A stretch of DNA of 64,000 nucleotides from Diphasiastrum complanatum (taxonomy: Eukaryota; Streptophyta; Lycopodiopsida; Lycopodiales; Lycopodiaceae), in NCBI GenBank assembly GCA_029204225.1, contig CM055101.1, positions 57,472,920 to 57,536,919 of the forward strand. The letters are read 5' to 3'. How positions within the stretch are numbered: position 1 is the stretch's first letter; each line of letters opens with the position of its first letter. Below the pieces are notes generated by a model, which was not told the DNA's origin, did no database searches, and saw only the letters and a list, made by a program, of their open reading frames with translations. This document shows, one piece after another, positions 23,230 to 34,877 of the stretch. Made by a program: the position numbers and the translations under genes.

Positions 23230-23332
23230 TATATATATACAGAGAGAATGTATAGCGTTAAAGAGTAGAAGAAAGGTCTAGAAAGGTCGAGAAAGAGAGA
23301 GAGGAGGAATCTAGAAGACTCGAGAGAATGGA
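23230..23332 (-). promoter_or_regulatory. sHSP gene 2 promoter (HSE and TATA)
   Basis: A TATATATATA box lies at 23230-23239. An HSE-like element (TTCTAGACCTTTC on the minus strand, 23271-23283) sits about 30 bp further upstream, with a second weaker TTCTAGATTC near 23307-23316. Homology to the gene 1 promoter extends to about 23390, through a shared ACGGCCTT block. Confidence 0.6.
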
Positions 23333-23399
23333 AAGGGGAAGTTCATGGCCCAAGGCCGTTTTGGGGTCCCTTTTGTGAGGTTAGGTAAGTTAAAAGAAA

Positions 23400-24179
23400 G
23401 CTAATATGGGTGCGAGGCTCTCAATTCTCCGAAAGATATGGACCATGCAAAATCAGCAGGTTTTTAATAAATTCAAGTCCCTTATCTCAGATACTACTCA
23501 ATTTCAATTCGCTTTGCATTTATGGATGCAACTTAGTACTAAGTCTTGCAGTGACTACCTCCTTGCATGGTGTGCACATAGTCCATTATCGTCTAGTTCT
23601 ACAATTGTTCCTTGGAGGGCTTTGACCGACTCGACCTTAAGCCGTTGTTTACCTTTTGTACCTATACAATAGTGAAAATATATTAATATCTTAAAATATA
23701 GTATCCCTCTAACTTGAAAGAATGGTCATCGCCAAGGTACATGCCAACTATGAAGAGAGAAGCGAAGTCTACACGGGAACGCTCATTGGTGAACAACTTT
23801 GAATTAGGGAGGATCTGGCAAGGGGCATGTGAACAAGTTGACCTTTTACGAGCCAAGGTGAGAGACGGTCACGGGTTGGAAAAGCAGATGGGAGGAGAAG
23901 CATGGGTGGAAAAGAGAAGTGGTCCGGATGGGCTCGTCAAGAGAAAGTGGGGTCGTGTCTGGCTACCGAGAAGGGACCAAATATCGAGAAAGGCAGAAGC
24001 AAGGTCTTTCAAGATAAAGGGCCCCTTAAGGCAAAAGGAGCCACCAAAGCTAAGCAGCTTACAAAAGGAAGAGGGAGGCCTAAGTGGGTGGAGGGGGGGG
24101 AACATCAATAGCAGAGGACATGAAAGAAATAAGAAAGTGCCAATGTTGAGATGGGTAGGAGAGAGGCATTAGAAAAAAT
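23400..24179. other. No supported gene
   Basis: A 152-codon frame at 23714-24172 is strongly basic and lacks any motif or codon-level support. Treated as non-coding. Confidence 0.4.
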
Positions 24180-24526
24180 CCATACACCAAAAGTGTCCAA
24201 AATCGGTGGTGCAGCAAAAACAAGTTCTAACACAAGAGTAGAACATTATATCTCAATGGGAGAACAATGTCGGTTCCAAAGATAGAGGTTCATAATCAAA
24301 ATCTGGATCGAGATACTAGTAGCGAAACTTACAACGAACAATTGTGAATTGGAAGTGTGTCAGTTGTGGAGTGAGTCGAGGGAGTCGAGTAAGTCAAATG
24401 AGTTGATGTTGTAGTCAAAGTCGATGGAGTAAGACTCTTTCGAGTTTTTTTTTTTTTTTGTAGTATGTATAGCTTTCAGGATTCTCATTACGGAATGGAT
24501 TTGGACCCGAGCAGTAAAATCCAACA
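24180..24526 (-). repeat. Copia 3' LTR fragment, minus strand
   Basis: On the minus strand the LTR starts TGTTGGATTTTACTG at 24526, right after a polypurine tract (24527-24536, AGGGGGAG type). The distal end is not defined; the left coordinate is a guess. Confidence 0.5.
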
Positions 24527-24800
24527 CTCCCCCTTAATGTGGATCTTGGAAAACTTCGATCTTCAGATTTAGAATGTTGTTAAATCTAATGTTATGATCC
24601 TTAGATAATGCTTTGGTGAAGTAATCTGCTGCCATAGAATCTGTCCTATAGTAGACTAATGATATTTCCTTGCTTTGCACCATTTTCTTGAAGTATTGAT
24701 ACCTGATTTCAATATGCTTACTTCGAGAGTAAAATCTTGAATTTAGAGACAGTGCTCTTGTGCTCTGATTATCACAATATATGGTTGTTGGTTGTAATTG
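24527..24800 (-). pseudogene. Copia RNase H C-terminus relic, minus strand
   Basis: An open minus-strand frame encodes YCDNQSTRALSLNSRFYSRS, then KHIEIRYQYFKKMV and DYFTKALSKD, the conserved end of copia RNase H, followed by a stop, the polypurine tract and the LTR. Cut at about 24800 by an LTR of a different element. Confidence 0.8.
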
Positions 24801-24813
24801 AGCAAGGTCGATA

Positions 24814-25334
24814 TGTCATGTCCATGACGAGTACATAGGATTCAATATACCCCTAGTCTTGGATACACAGTACTCCGTGAAACAAGCTGTTAGTTATGCC
24901 ACGTCATACTGGACGTGACCCGAAATCAACTAACATCTTTGTGAGGCCCGAAACACACTAAATGGAGTTAGTACAAGGTTTGGGACGATGTATGCATGTG
25001 TAGAGTTATCAATAACAATTCTATGAATAGAGGATCCATTTATAGAGACTCTATTCTAGATAAATCTCTATATAGGGGAGTTAGGACCTTGTATGACCAT
25101 GTGCACAGGTGGTTCCAGGCTCTATATAAGGAGGCCAAACTCGCCCTACTACCTCACCTTTTGGTTGATTCATTGCCAGACTCTCACTCTACTTTCATGC
25201 TTCTTATTCATTGGCTTGGGGGTGAAGCTTCTAGAGTTGATTGGTTGCTTCTACTTGGTTGGGTGGTTTCTCTATAGTGTGTTTTTCATTGTGTTTGTCT
25301 TGTAAGCAGGATCTTGAGAAGCTTTCATTTATAG
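24814..25334 (+). repeat. LTR with adjoining tRNA-iMet PBS
   Basis: Starts TGTCATGTCC, resembling the LTR-like start TGTTATGTCC at 30136, with further matches (TTAGTTATGCC). A TATA-like box is at about 25121. TGGTATCAGAGC follows at 25335-25346. Such a start and PBS suit a Ty3 chromovirus LTR, though a copia origin is not excluded. The exact end is uncertain. Confidence 0.5.
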
Positions 25335-25346
25335 TGGTATCAGAGC
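25335..25346 (+). promoter_or_regulatory. Primer-binding site (tRNA-iMet type)
   Basis: TGGTATCAGAGC. The leader after it (25347-25713) holds no gag and runs directly into a copia pre-integrase, so the element is chimeric or internally deleted. Confidence 0.7.
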
Positions 25347-25713
25347 AAGGCGGCTTACGAAGATCGGGAAACTTGGAGAGGTGGTGCTTTTCATTGAAAT
25401 TTTGGGGTAGATCAACTAGTATTCTCATCCAGGTGATGGAACAAATGTGCAAGTTGGTGGATCTTCCTAATTTCAATTTGCATGTTACTAAGATCCATGT
25501 CTCTCTTGATTTTTTTTTGGTTTTTGGTGAATTGTCCTAGAAAGCCAATTTGTGATGTTTTTTTGGAGCTTTTTCTTGTGTAGCTCAAATCTTGTGTAGA
25601 TCTGAACTTTCCAGCAAGTGTATTTTCATATTAGAGATGAAATTAAGGATGCTAGATCTTTCAATTATTTATGATTCTAGGCTATGTTTTGGTCAAAATT
25701 GCATGGTTTTTAA

Positions 25714-26341
25714 ACTATTCTCAAAAGTCTTGTATGTTTCTAAGCTCTCTATAAATTTGTTATTAGTAAGTAGAATTACAGATTTAGGTCATAAGGTGGA
25801 GTTTGAGTCAGATCAATGTAGAATTATCAATAGGAGCAATAAGATCCTTACACTCAGCAAGAGGCGTAGATACTTATATAGATTGGCACATTGTTATTCT
25901 GATTCTAGTCAAGCCTTGAAAACCTCTGTTTTTGTCAATAAAGCATTACTATGACATCACCACTTAGGACACTTGAATTATGCATCTGTTTTGAACATGT
26001 CCAGACAATCCCTAGCACTTGATCTCGACTATCCTTTTGACAAAGTCAATCTCCCTGTGTGCCATAAGCTACATTCTTGGAAAGCAAACTAGGATTCCTT
26101 TTAGATCGAGTCATAAGCATGCAGATGTTGTTCATTCAGATATATGTGGAGCTATGCAAACTCCATCATTACTAGATGCAAAGTATTTCATTACCTTCAT
26201 TGACTAATTCTCCAGAAGAACAGTTGTTTACTTCATTAAGCAAAAATCGGAGACTTTCATCAAATTCAAACAATTCAAAGAGCATGTAGAAAATCAAACT
26301 GACAAACGAATCAAAGCACTGAGGTCCGACAACGAGGGAAA
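25714..26341 (+). pseudogene. Copia pre-integrase/integrase relic, part 1
   Basis: Frames encode SKVLYVSKLSINLLLVSRI, then HKVEFESDQC, LGHLNYASVL and VVHSDICGAM...FITFID, which are the integrase zinc and catalytic regions, up to ALRSDNEGK with the second catalytic Asp. Multiple stops. Closest in-window relative is 18386-19480. It is interrupted at 26342 by a TIR element. Confidence 0.8.
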
Positions 26342-27124
26342 ATCATTAGAGGAATTCTGAATCCAAAAAAGACCCTTAAAGGAATGCCACATAGATTGAC
26401 AAAGTTTATTAATGTAAACTACCAAAATAAATTCATTTTCTATCCAAAGTCTTTTTCATTTCTACCCACACTTTTTTCGATGCTTAACCCTTCTATGTAC
26501 ATTACCATTTGTAGTTCATTGAAAATAGTATAACTTTTTAATTGTAGCTCCGATTGAGACAAAAATTATATCGTTGGAAAGCGCTTGATGAGAGCTTTCC
26601 AACAGTATCCTAGATGACCTAATTCCAAGTACCATTCAAAAGTTATGGCCGATTAAAGTCTCAACAAAAAGAAGTCCAAATATCGCTCTTGTGCGCGGAT
26701 AGAAGGGGCCATCTCTGTGTACAAGAATGATATTTGGACCTTTTTTTGTTGAGAATTTGACCGGCCATAACTTTTGAATGGTAGCCTGGAACAGGTCATG
26801 TAGGATACCGTTGGAAAACTCTCGTCGAGCGCTTCTCAACAATATAATTTTTGTCTCAATCGGAGCTACAGTAAAAACGTTATGCTATATTTAATGATAA
26901 TTGTATTTTATACTATGGATAACATGTCATGCTTGTGGGCTGTCCCCGACGCCAAATTATAAAATTATTAAGGATTTTTTTTTGTTTTTTCAATTCTAAT
27001 GAGCTACGTTACGTAGATTTCAAATTTGAGTGTTTTGATTGGTCCATGTATAAGCAAAATTTGAGAAAAGAATATAAAAAATATCTTTATAAAGGGTCTT
27101 TTTTGGATTTAGAACTCTAATGAT
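26342..27124. mobile_element. TIR element with long internal hairpin (about 783 bp)
   Basis: Ends are inverted: ATCATTAGAG ... CTCTAATGAT, and just inside CTGAATCCAAAAAAGACCC versus GGGTCTTTTTTGGATTTAG. It splits the copia integrase between RSDNEGK and the segment leading to QSNGLAERKN. Inside, about 26520-26690 and 26720-26900 form inverted arms (for example GCTCCGATTGAGACAAAAAT / ATTTTTGTCTCAATCGGAGC). No transposase frame, so a MITE-like non-autonomous element. Confidence 0.75.
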
Positions 27125-27500
27125 ATCTCCACCAAATTTAAGCAATACTGCCTTAACAATGGCATTGAGCAACAATACATTACCTCCTATTCGCCTCAGT
27201 CAAATGGTCTTGCTGAGAGAAAGAACAGAACCTTAGTCGAATCAGCAAAGTGCATGTTATCACATGCGACACTTTCGAAGTCCTTATGGGCTAAATCTGT
27301 ATCAATAGCAAACTATATTTAGAACAGATGTCCTATTAAAGGTGACTCAGACAAAACATTATTCGAAGTTTGGACAGCTACCAAACCTTCTTTATTAAGC
27401 TGACGAGTGTTTGGATGTACTGCTTATGCACAGATTCGAAGAAGACATTTACATGGTGCAACCCAAAGGTTATATTATTGAAGGTAAACACAATCATGTG
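27125..27500 (+). pseudogene. Copia integrase relic, part 2
   Basis: Continues after the TIR element: KFKQYCLNNGIEQQY, QSNGLAERKNRTLVES (third catalytic residue, Glu), MLSHATLSKSLWA. Stops and a frameshift follow; the RT N-terminus is deleted. Confidence 0.75.
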
Positions 27501-28612
27501 TGTAAACTCTTTATGGCTTGAAACAATCTGCTCGAACATGGTTTCAAAGGATCAATACTTTTCTTATTGATCACGGCTACACACCTAGCTCTTCAGATTC
27601 GAATATTTACTTCAAGACAATGCAACAGTCTTTTATCATTATCACTCTATACGTGGACAACACATTGCTCTTTGGCAACAATATCGATCTGATAAAAGAA
27701 GCTAAGACTATGCTATCTTCCGAATTCGACATGACCGATCTGGACAAAGCTCATTTTTGCCTTGATATTCAAATCTATAGAGACAGAAATCAGAAGTTGC
27801 TCTACATTACTCAACAGAGGTACATCTACAATATGTTGGTCAGATATAATCTACTTAATTGCAAGTTATCTCTCTCACCAATGGAACCAGATCTCAAATT
27901 GTCAAAGGACCAATGTTCGCAAACAATCGAAGAAAAGGAGCAGATGTGTGAGTATTCTTATCATTCGATAATAGATCTCTTATGTACGTAATGCTCTATA
28001 CCAGGCTAGACATAGCTTCTGCAGTCAGCTCCCTAAGTCAGTTTATGACTAACTCTTGTATGACACATTGGAAGGCTCTTATCAAAGTCATGAGATATCT
28101 TCGAGCTACTATGGACTTTTGTATTTGTTATGGAGCAGTTGACAATGACAAACTCAATTTACTCAGTGGTTACATAGATGCAAGTTGGGCAGAAGATGTA
28201 GACACTCGTATATCCACTTCTGGTCGCAAGCAATCTTTGATAGCTCTATCTTCTACAGAATCAAAGTATATCGCAGCCTTACAAGCTACAAAGGAAGCAA
28301 TTTGGTTGAGAAACTTACTTTCAGATATCAGTCTAAATCAATATGCTCCGACATTACTATTTTGTGATAATCAAAATGCCATTGTCTTGTCAACCAAACC
28401 TAGATTTCATTCTAGGAGTAAGCATATTGAACTCAAGTATCACTATGTCAGAAGCAAAGTTCTCGACAAAGAGGTCAAATTGTAGTATTGTCGAATGCAA
28501 GATATGACAGTAGATATTTATACCAAAGCATTAAGCTTGGATGCACACAGAAAGTTCTGTGCAGAACTAAGTTTAAAGCTCAAGGCATTCATGGATTCGG
28601 ATTATGGGAGAG
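27500..28612 (+). pseudogene. Copia reverse transcriptase/RNase H relic
   Basis: The RT frame (27518-27991) has LYVDNTLLFG in place of the catalytic YVDD, so Asp to Asn, then FDMTDLDKAHFCLDI. The RNase H frame (27982-28485) has TRLDIASAVSSLSQF, ALSSTESKYIA, FCDNQNAI and RSKHIELKYH. A terminal frame (28495-28612) ends DYGRVLDY at the LTR. The first half of RT is missing. Confidence 0.85.
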
Positions 28613-29501
28613 TGTTGGATTATTCTCCTACTAATCAACTAATTGACATTTTAATATTTGTCCAACTTTTATCTTCGTGTTTTTATGTAGTCTGCATAAC
28701 TACTCGGAAATAGTTTACAATGTCGACATTTTTGGGATTTTCTCTCACTTCGGCTTTTTCGCAAAATACCAGATACCTCAAATGTTAAGGAAATGACTTT
28801 AGCGAAGACCTTCACGTTTTTCGCATTTTTCACAAGACAATTTATTGTTCATCTTAAAGGCTACAGACTTGCTCTAACCGTTTAGCAAGTAAATTTTCTG
28901 GAGACTATCGGGATGGATGCCAGCACATTACAGCCAATTGGATGACGCATTTGACGACTTAATTAGCTGTCCTACTATTGGACGTTGCCGCATTTTCTTA
29001 GTATAAATGACTGCTCATATTTCTACATTTCATATAGTATTGATGCGATCAAGAGATCAGCAAGTATTGAATAGTTAGCTCTCTCTCTCAAGCCTAAGAG
29101 CTTGGAGACTCTTGAGCAATCTAGCTCATTTCTTTAGAGTTGATTAGAGATTGCTATTGCGCTCACTGCTTATTAGCATTGCGCTTCATTCAGACTTTTA
29201 TTTAGTCACTCAAAGATAGCTTAGAGTACGCGACTTTGATCCGCAAACTTGTTGTACTCATTTACATTTGTTTCGGTTTTCATACTGAATCGATACTATC
29301 TTCTTATTACGTTCAGCTTCATCTCAAAATGTATGTCTTCCTATAGTTCTTCGCGACTGATTATTTGTCTGATCATTCAATGCTTAGTTATTTGGCTACA
29401 TAATCATTGTAGTACTAATGATTTCATCGTTAGTCACTATTAGATTGAATGTGATTTCTATCACTATTGTTTTGTTCGAAATTGACAGGCGTAGTCATGC
29501 A
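28613..29501 (+). repeat. Copia 3' LTR (about 889 bp)
   Basis: Begins TGTTGGATTATTCTCC after a purine-rich GATTATGGGAGAG and has a TATA-like GTATAAATGA at about 28999. The proposed end TAGTCATGCA is matched by TAGTCATG at the end of the LTR-like block 57938-58804. Confidence 0.55.
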
Positions 29502-29604
29502 TAGAGAAAGAGGAAGATATTTTATTTCGTTGTGCACGATATGTTTTTATTCTTGTCGTTCAAATTCTTTTTATTCGAATCTTATTCGAATTATCTTTTA
29601 CACA

Positions 29605-30135
29605 CCACTTTTCAACAAGACCCAATGTGAAAATGATTGTATTTGGGTTGTAGTAGATTGATTAACTAAGTTAGCTGCTTTCATACCAATTAATATAAAG
29701 GCTTCTGATTTAGCCCAGATCTTTGTTGAAAGATTATTTCGGTTGTATGGTCTGCCAAGTGACATTGTTAGTGATAGAGATCCTAAGTTCATAGGTCACT
29801 TTTGGCCAACAGTATTCCATAAACTGAAAACTTCTCTGAGTTTAAGTTCTTCTAATCAATCTGAATTAGATGGCCAGACAGAAAGGACTAATCAAACTAT
29901 GGAAAATATTTTGAGGACATATGTTTTTCACAGGCAATCTCATTGGGAAGATTACCTCCCACTGGGTGAGTTTGCATATAATAGTAGAAAACATTCTGCT
30001 ATAAGTTACAGTCCTTTTATGTTTATGTACGGTTTTTAACCTAGATCTCCAGTAAATGTGGACACGAAACCTGTTAAGATCCATAAAGTTGTTGATTTCC
30101 TGCATGATATGCAAGAGACGTTACAAGTGGCTAAG
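29605..30135 (+). pseudogene. Ty3-type integrase fragment
   Basis: Encodes WVVVD and TKLAAFIPI, then FVERLFRLYGLPSDIVSDRD (second catalytic Asp), DGQTERTNQTMENILR (catalytic Glu) and WEDYLPLGEFAYNSRKH. This is a Ty3/metavirid integrase core, with stops. It ends where an LTR-like TGTTATGTCC begins. Confidence 0.85.
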
Positions 30136-30420
30136 TGTTATGTCCATTTCTAGTGTGAGGGATTCAGAATAATTCCTGACATGGATAGCCGGTCACTCCA
30201 ATGTATGTGGTTATTAGTTATGCCTTGTCATTCCAGACTTGGTCGATAAAATAATTAATAATCATATGAGGGCCCAGACCTATATTTGGATATAGGAACA
30301 CTTGCATGGCGTTTGACTATTATAATACAAGAATATTATAGGTTGCATGGGGATCCTAACAATAATATTCTCTCCTCGCATGCGTGATTAATAGATTGAT
30401 CAAATGAATTTCTTGCAATA
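30136..30420 (+). repeat. LTR-like fragment
   Basis: TGTTATGTCC start, with partial similarity to 24814-25334. End not defined. Confidence 0.4.
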
Positions 30421-31645
30421 AGCTTTTTTTACAATTCTAGATCAAAAAGTTAATTTCCTAGTGGTTAGGCTATTTACGCAAAAAAATTCATTTGTTTTTG
30501 AAAAAATCAATGCATATCAAGTTGGATGCATATAGGATGTTTCGAAATGTTTTCATTTTGAGACGGTACCTATGAAATTGATTGATGAATCATTTTAATC
30601 GATTTTTACAATTGGTCCATTTTCAACGGATTTCGAAAATTCCAGTTTTCTATAAAGTTTAAGTTGGTCCTTTGAGGTAGTTGAACATGATGACCAAAAA
30701 AAAAAGAAATGACTTGGAAACCCATTTTTTTTAAATTTTTAATTTTTTTTTTAAAAATATCTAAATTTAAAATGTTTCAAATAAATATATTGTAATGTTG
30801 TATTTTGCAAGAAAATAATTCAAGCTACAAAAATTTGGTCAATAGATTTTCAAAAATAACTTAAAATTAGCTTATATAAAATAATAATACTACTCAAAAT
30901 AAAATCATTAGATACACAACCACTAAAATAACAAAAAAATAATTTTTGCTTATTTAAAACAAAAGTTATAGTTTTGTTTTTTTGAAATTTTAGAAGTTTT
31001 TTAAATTACAACTCTTGTATCAAAAAAAATATTTTTTAAATTATGATAAAAATTTTAATCAATATTTATTAAAGTTTTAAATTTTTTAAAATCTTTACTT
31101 ATACCTACGTAAGTTCATTGAATATCTAAACATTAAATAAATACAGAGGAAATTACTTTACAATAATCGAGATTAAATGATTTGTGAAAATATTTAAATC
31201 ACCCTGAAAAAATCTCTTCATTTCTTAAAATTTTTAACAATATTTTTCTTACAAAAAATATTATAATAACACATCCAAAATTAAAATATTATAAACCTGA
31301 CAAATTGTTACAATTTTAATTTTTGATAGTAATTATCAATGTTAAATTTTTTAAAATATTTCAAATGCTTAATTTTAAATCATTAAAAAACAAATTTAGA
31401 ACATTAAATCAATCAAAAAAATTTCAAAACACAATACATAAAAAATTATCAACGCAATTATTTTTTAAAACAAAAGAGAATTTTTTATTCCCAAAAATCA
31501 TCGAGGTCATTTACATCTTTTTCTTTTTCTTGAGTAGCCACTGTACTTTCAAGTGACACCTCTTTTATAGTTTTCTCGACTACCGTAACCACATTATAAT
31601 CTTGAACCAAGACATCAGCAAATTCTCCTGTGTCGCCTACTTTTC
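30421..31645. other. Very AT-rich region, no gene
   Basis: Extended poly-A/T runs and no frame with recognisable homology. Possibly the flank or non-coding part of the element carrying the methyltransferase relic. Confidence 0.45.
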
Positions 31646-31659
31646 TCGCTAGCAAGAGG

Positions 31660-32560
31660 CTAAGATTTCTTGGACAAGGAAACTACTGAATCCTCGCTAT
31701 CTAAACTCTTTCCCACCTCAGATAGTTCATCTGGCAAAAGTGAAAGAGATTTTATTCTCATTTTTACAAAATCAATTAAATTAGAATCTAAATCTACTAC
31801 AACAACATGTCTGTCTTTCTGAATAGTACATGCGTTTGTAGTGCCGCTACTGCTAAATAAATCGAAAATCCAATTAGCTGGGTGAGAAAAAATATCAATT
31901 AAATGATTAATTGATTGTTGTGATTTTTGTAGGGACAAGCCACGAAACCCGTCATTGGATCCTCTAATTTTTTAATCATGGCTGGATACTAGAACAAGTT
32001 TCCAAAACTTGTCAATCCGGAAGTGTTATAATAAAGCATCGAGCGTTTATCATCCAAAGAATAATAACCGATGGTTATGTATTCTATTTCATTGCAAAGT
32101 CATGCTCCTCTCGAGTTCTTGACATTGGGCTTGTACTTGACATGGAACATTACAAATAAAATAAATTTAAAATTACAACTTTAAAATAAAAAATTTAAAA
32201 TATAATTATAAATTAAAATACGAATTAATAATTCTGGAACTTAAAAACTTACTACACACCATTTTCTATTCCCGCATTATAGAAAGTTAGTAGAGCTTTC
32301 TATATTGAAGCTAACTACCAAGAAGAATGAAAAATAACAACTCTCTAAATTGGAGAAGTTGTGACTTCGAGAAAATCCTACATAAAACTATGGATTTCAC
32401 TGAATTTGAAGGGAAAATCATCATTTAATGATTCCTTCACCTGAAATCCATATGGTATATCGGCAATGCAGAGTGTATAAGGCCTTTTTTTTTTAAGATT
32501 TTGAAATTTCTCTGCAATTGCCCTCCTCAACCGAGTAAAAGCATGGTTGATCATCGACAC
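31660..32560 (-). pseudogene. DNA (adenine-N6/cytosine-N4) methyltransferase relic
   Basis: Frame 32560-32378 has YTLCIADIPYGFQ, matching catalytic motif IV ([DN]PPY; here DIPY). Between the frames comes EYITIGYYSLDD. Frame 31938-31660 has LSLQKSQQSINHLIDIF (the QKP..L..I..LF segment before motif I), WIFDLFSSSGTTNAC (SAM-binding motif I, DLFxGSGTT with Gly to Ser) and VVVVDLDSNLIDFVKMRI. The order motif IV, then motif I fits the beta class. AT-rich intervening sequence and stops show decay. Such domains occur in bacterial enzymes and some eukaryotic mobile elements (for example DIRS); AT-rich decay and context argue for a plant-resident element. Confidence 0.7.
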
Positions 32561-32715
32561 TTTTGGAAAGATAGGTCTCTAATTGTTCCTCCTCCGCAGT
32601 GGTCTCACCCCGTGCTAATATCTCCTTGTCTCTTTTTTTTGCTTTTGCCTTCAGAATATGTCTCTTGAATTGCTCTAGAAGGATTTTGTTTTTTTTTATC
32701 TTCGGGAGACTGAAA

Positions 32716-32832
32716 AAGAAAAAGCCAGGCTTAGCATGGGAGACACAAAATATAAAATAGAATGGAACACTTAAAGTATCAAAAAAAAATAATTAAATAA
32801 AGAAAAAACTATGCTTAGCATAGGAGACATAA
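32716..32832. repeat. Short direct repeat at an element border
   Basis: CAGGCTTAGCATGGGAGACA (about 32721) and CTATGCTTAGCATAGGAGAC (about 32809) are near-identical and about 90 bp apart, just beyond the truncated end of the copia integrase. Confidence 0.4.
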
Positions 32833-34205
32833 ATTAGAGAGGTATTTGTTGTCGTCGTCAGTTCAGAGTGCTTTCACTTTTGTAGACATTTGTGTCTCAG
32901 CCATGGCCTTGAATCTCTTGAAGCATTCAAAGGCTTCAGATTTGTGCTTAATGAACATGACTATAAACCATCTAGAATAATCATCTATGAAAGTGATAAA
33001 ATAGATTGCATCTCCTAAGGACGGAGTTGGCATTGGACCACAAAGATCACTATGTACAAGATCCAATACATGCTTTGTTTTGATAGAATGTGATTTGGGA
33101 AACTTGTTTCTAGAGTGCTTCCCATAGATGCATGATTCACAAAAGAAAGTTTTTCTATCCAATGAAGAAGGAAAATGTAATCCATCAACTAAATTATTAC
33201 AACGCATATAAGAAAGTGATCTTGTATTCACGTGTCCAGATGGACTATGCCATAGTTTAGCATTATCGTATACATTTTCATGAGAGATGCTAGATAATGC
33301 AATTGAATTAAAGAGTACGTAAATATTTACGACTCTAGTGCATGTAGTCAGAGTAGTATCTTCATCGAAGAGTGTACACTGTTCAGATGAGAAAGTAACA
33401 ATGTAGCCCTCATCAGTCATCTTAGAAACTGACAACAAGTTCTTTGACAACTGAGGTACGTGAAGAACATTGGTGACATAAATAAAAAAATCATTTTTGA
33501 ACGCGATCTTGACTGTCCCTTTGCCTTCTATGCGTATGGTGCTTGAATCTCTGAGATAGATGAATTGATCTCTGTTGTAAGCTACATACTCGGTAAACCA
33601 TTCCTTGCTAGAGGCCATGTGTTGGGTAGCGCCGCTATCCAGATACTAGCTATCGTGGTCTTCGTTGCCACTATTGTTATCTTGCTCCTCCAATTTTGCC
33701 ACATTGGAGAAATTTGGCTATTGTTGTTGTTACTTATTTGTCCCATTGTAGATGCAGATACAACACTCTTTGATGTTGTGATTGGCTCTCTTGCAATATC
33801 TGCAGAAAAGCTTCTTGCATGATCCACTATTCTCAGCTTGAGTATGAGGCTTCTATTGTTGCTACTGCACTTGATTTTTGCCCTTGGAATAGTCTTTCTT
33901 CTTGGTGTATAGGGCCAAAGACTTGTCTTTGATGGACAGGTCACTGGTCTTTCTCCGTATTTCTTCTTGAAGTAGATGACCGATCACCTTTTGAAGAGTG
34001 AGGTTGGATTGTGTGGAGATCATCACCACAAGGTGTTCATATGACTTTGGAAGAGAAGAAAACAAGGTCATAACGACATCATCATCTTGCATAGCACATC
34101 CTACAGCTGATAATTGATCCAATAAAGATTTGAAACTACTGATGTGAGAAGTGATGGCAATAGAATCAGACATGATAAGAGTAAAGAACTTCCTTCTAAG
34201 ATGTA
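32833..34205 (-). pseudogene. Minus-strand copia relic: gag end, protease, integrase
   Basis: Downstream half of the element whose gag start lies at 40647-40972; the two are separated by the nested element. Reading leftward: Gag (LDQLSAVGCAMQDDDVVM, SNLTLQKVIGHLLQEE), CCHC knuckle (CRYCKRANHNIKEC, about 33770-33815), protease (YLDSGATQHMASSKEWF), pre-integrase (VLHVPQLSKNLLSVSKM), HHCC, and core (VHSDLCGPM, YFITFIDDYSRW), stopping at KVKAL plus a decayed second-Asp region near 32833. Frameshifts separate gag, zinc knuckle and protease. RT and RNase H are absent. Confidence 0.85.
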
Positions 34206-34210
34206 TTCTA
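34206..34210. repeat. Target-site duplication (left)
   Basis: TTCTA, identical to 40642-40646. Confidence 0.9.
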
Positions 34211-34865
34211 TGTGAAAATTGTCAACATTTCCTAGCTAGTTTGAGGCCTAAATTGGCTAAAATTGTAAATAGTTTTGGTTCTGGAGTTTCACACGTGTGA
34301 ACCAGGCCACAATGTTTTTATTTACTGTATTTTTTCAGTATGATGAAGTGTCAAACTTCATACCCTTCAAAATGAGACCATTTTGATGTATTTTGATCAT
34401 ATAAGCCATTTTTAGCTATTTTTCCTATATAGGGAATATCTAGGGTCAAGTACCTTCTAGAGAGAGGAGAGAGAGTCATCTTCCTCATCCATAAATAGTA
34501 GGGAAGTCGTGGAGAACAGGTTGGAGAAACCTTTTGTATGCTTCATTGAGATCAATAGATCATTGTCATTGTTTCTTCCTCCATTGAGAGCATTGTTGTG
34601 TGTATTGTCTTCAAGCTATTGTGTATGATCTTAGGTGCTTTCCAAAAGTGATAGGCTGATGTATTATGGACTGTATAATGCTATTTTGGGCCGCACTTGA
34701 TGTTTATGGAAGTTTCAATTTGTGATAAATGCTTTTTGATCAAGTTCTTTGCATTCTAGGTAGCATAGAATGTGTTGCCAATTCCTAGATTATGTAGTTT
34801 GGAGTGCAAGCATTCAAGCCAATGATCTTGGAGTTTAGATCCACTTAGGATCTGTATTTTTCACA
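34211..34865 (+). repeat. Intact copia element, 5' LTR (655 bp)
   Basis: TGTGAAAA ... TTTTCACA inverted ends. It differs from the 3' LTR (39987-40641) at four positions by eye, so insertion was recent. Contains a perfect palindrome TTCACACGTGTGAA. Confidence 0.95.
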
Positions 34866-34877
34866 TGGTATCAGAGC
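34866..34877 (+). promoter_or_regulatory. Primer-binding site (tRNA-iMet type)
   Basis: TGGTATCAGAGC abuts the 5' LTR. The following 1.16-kb leader has no long frame. Confidence 0.9.

Noticed and set aside
23714-24172. 152-codon plus-strand frame
   Set aside because: Basic composition in GA-rich DNA, a competing frame of similar quality beside it, and no motif. Not called as a gene.
31660-32560. Bacterial contamination explaining the methyltransferase
   Set aside because: The surrounding sequence is AT-rich, decayed and embedded between plant retroelements, and the coding sequence has stops and intron-like gaps.
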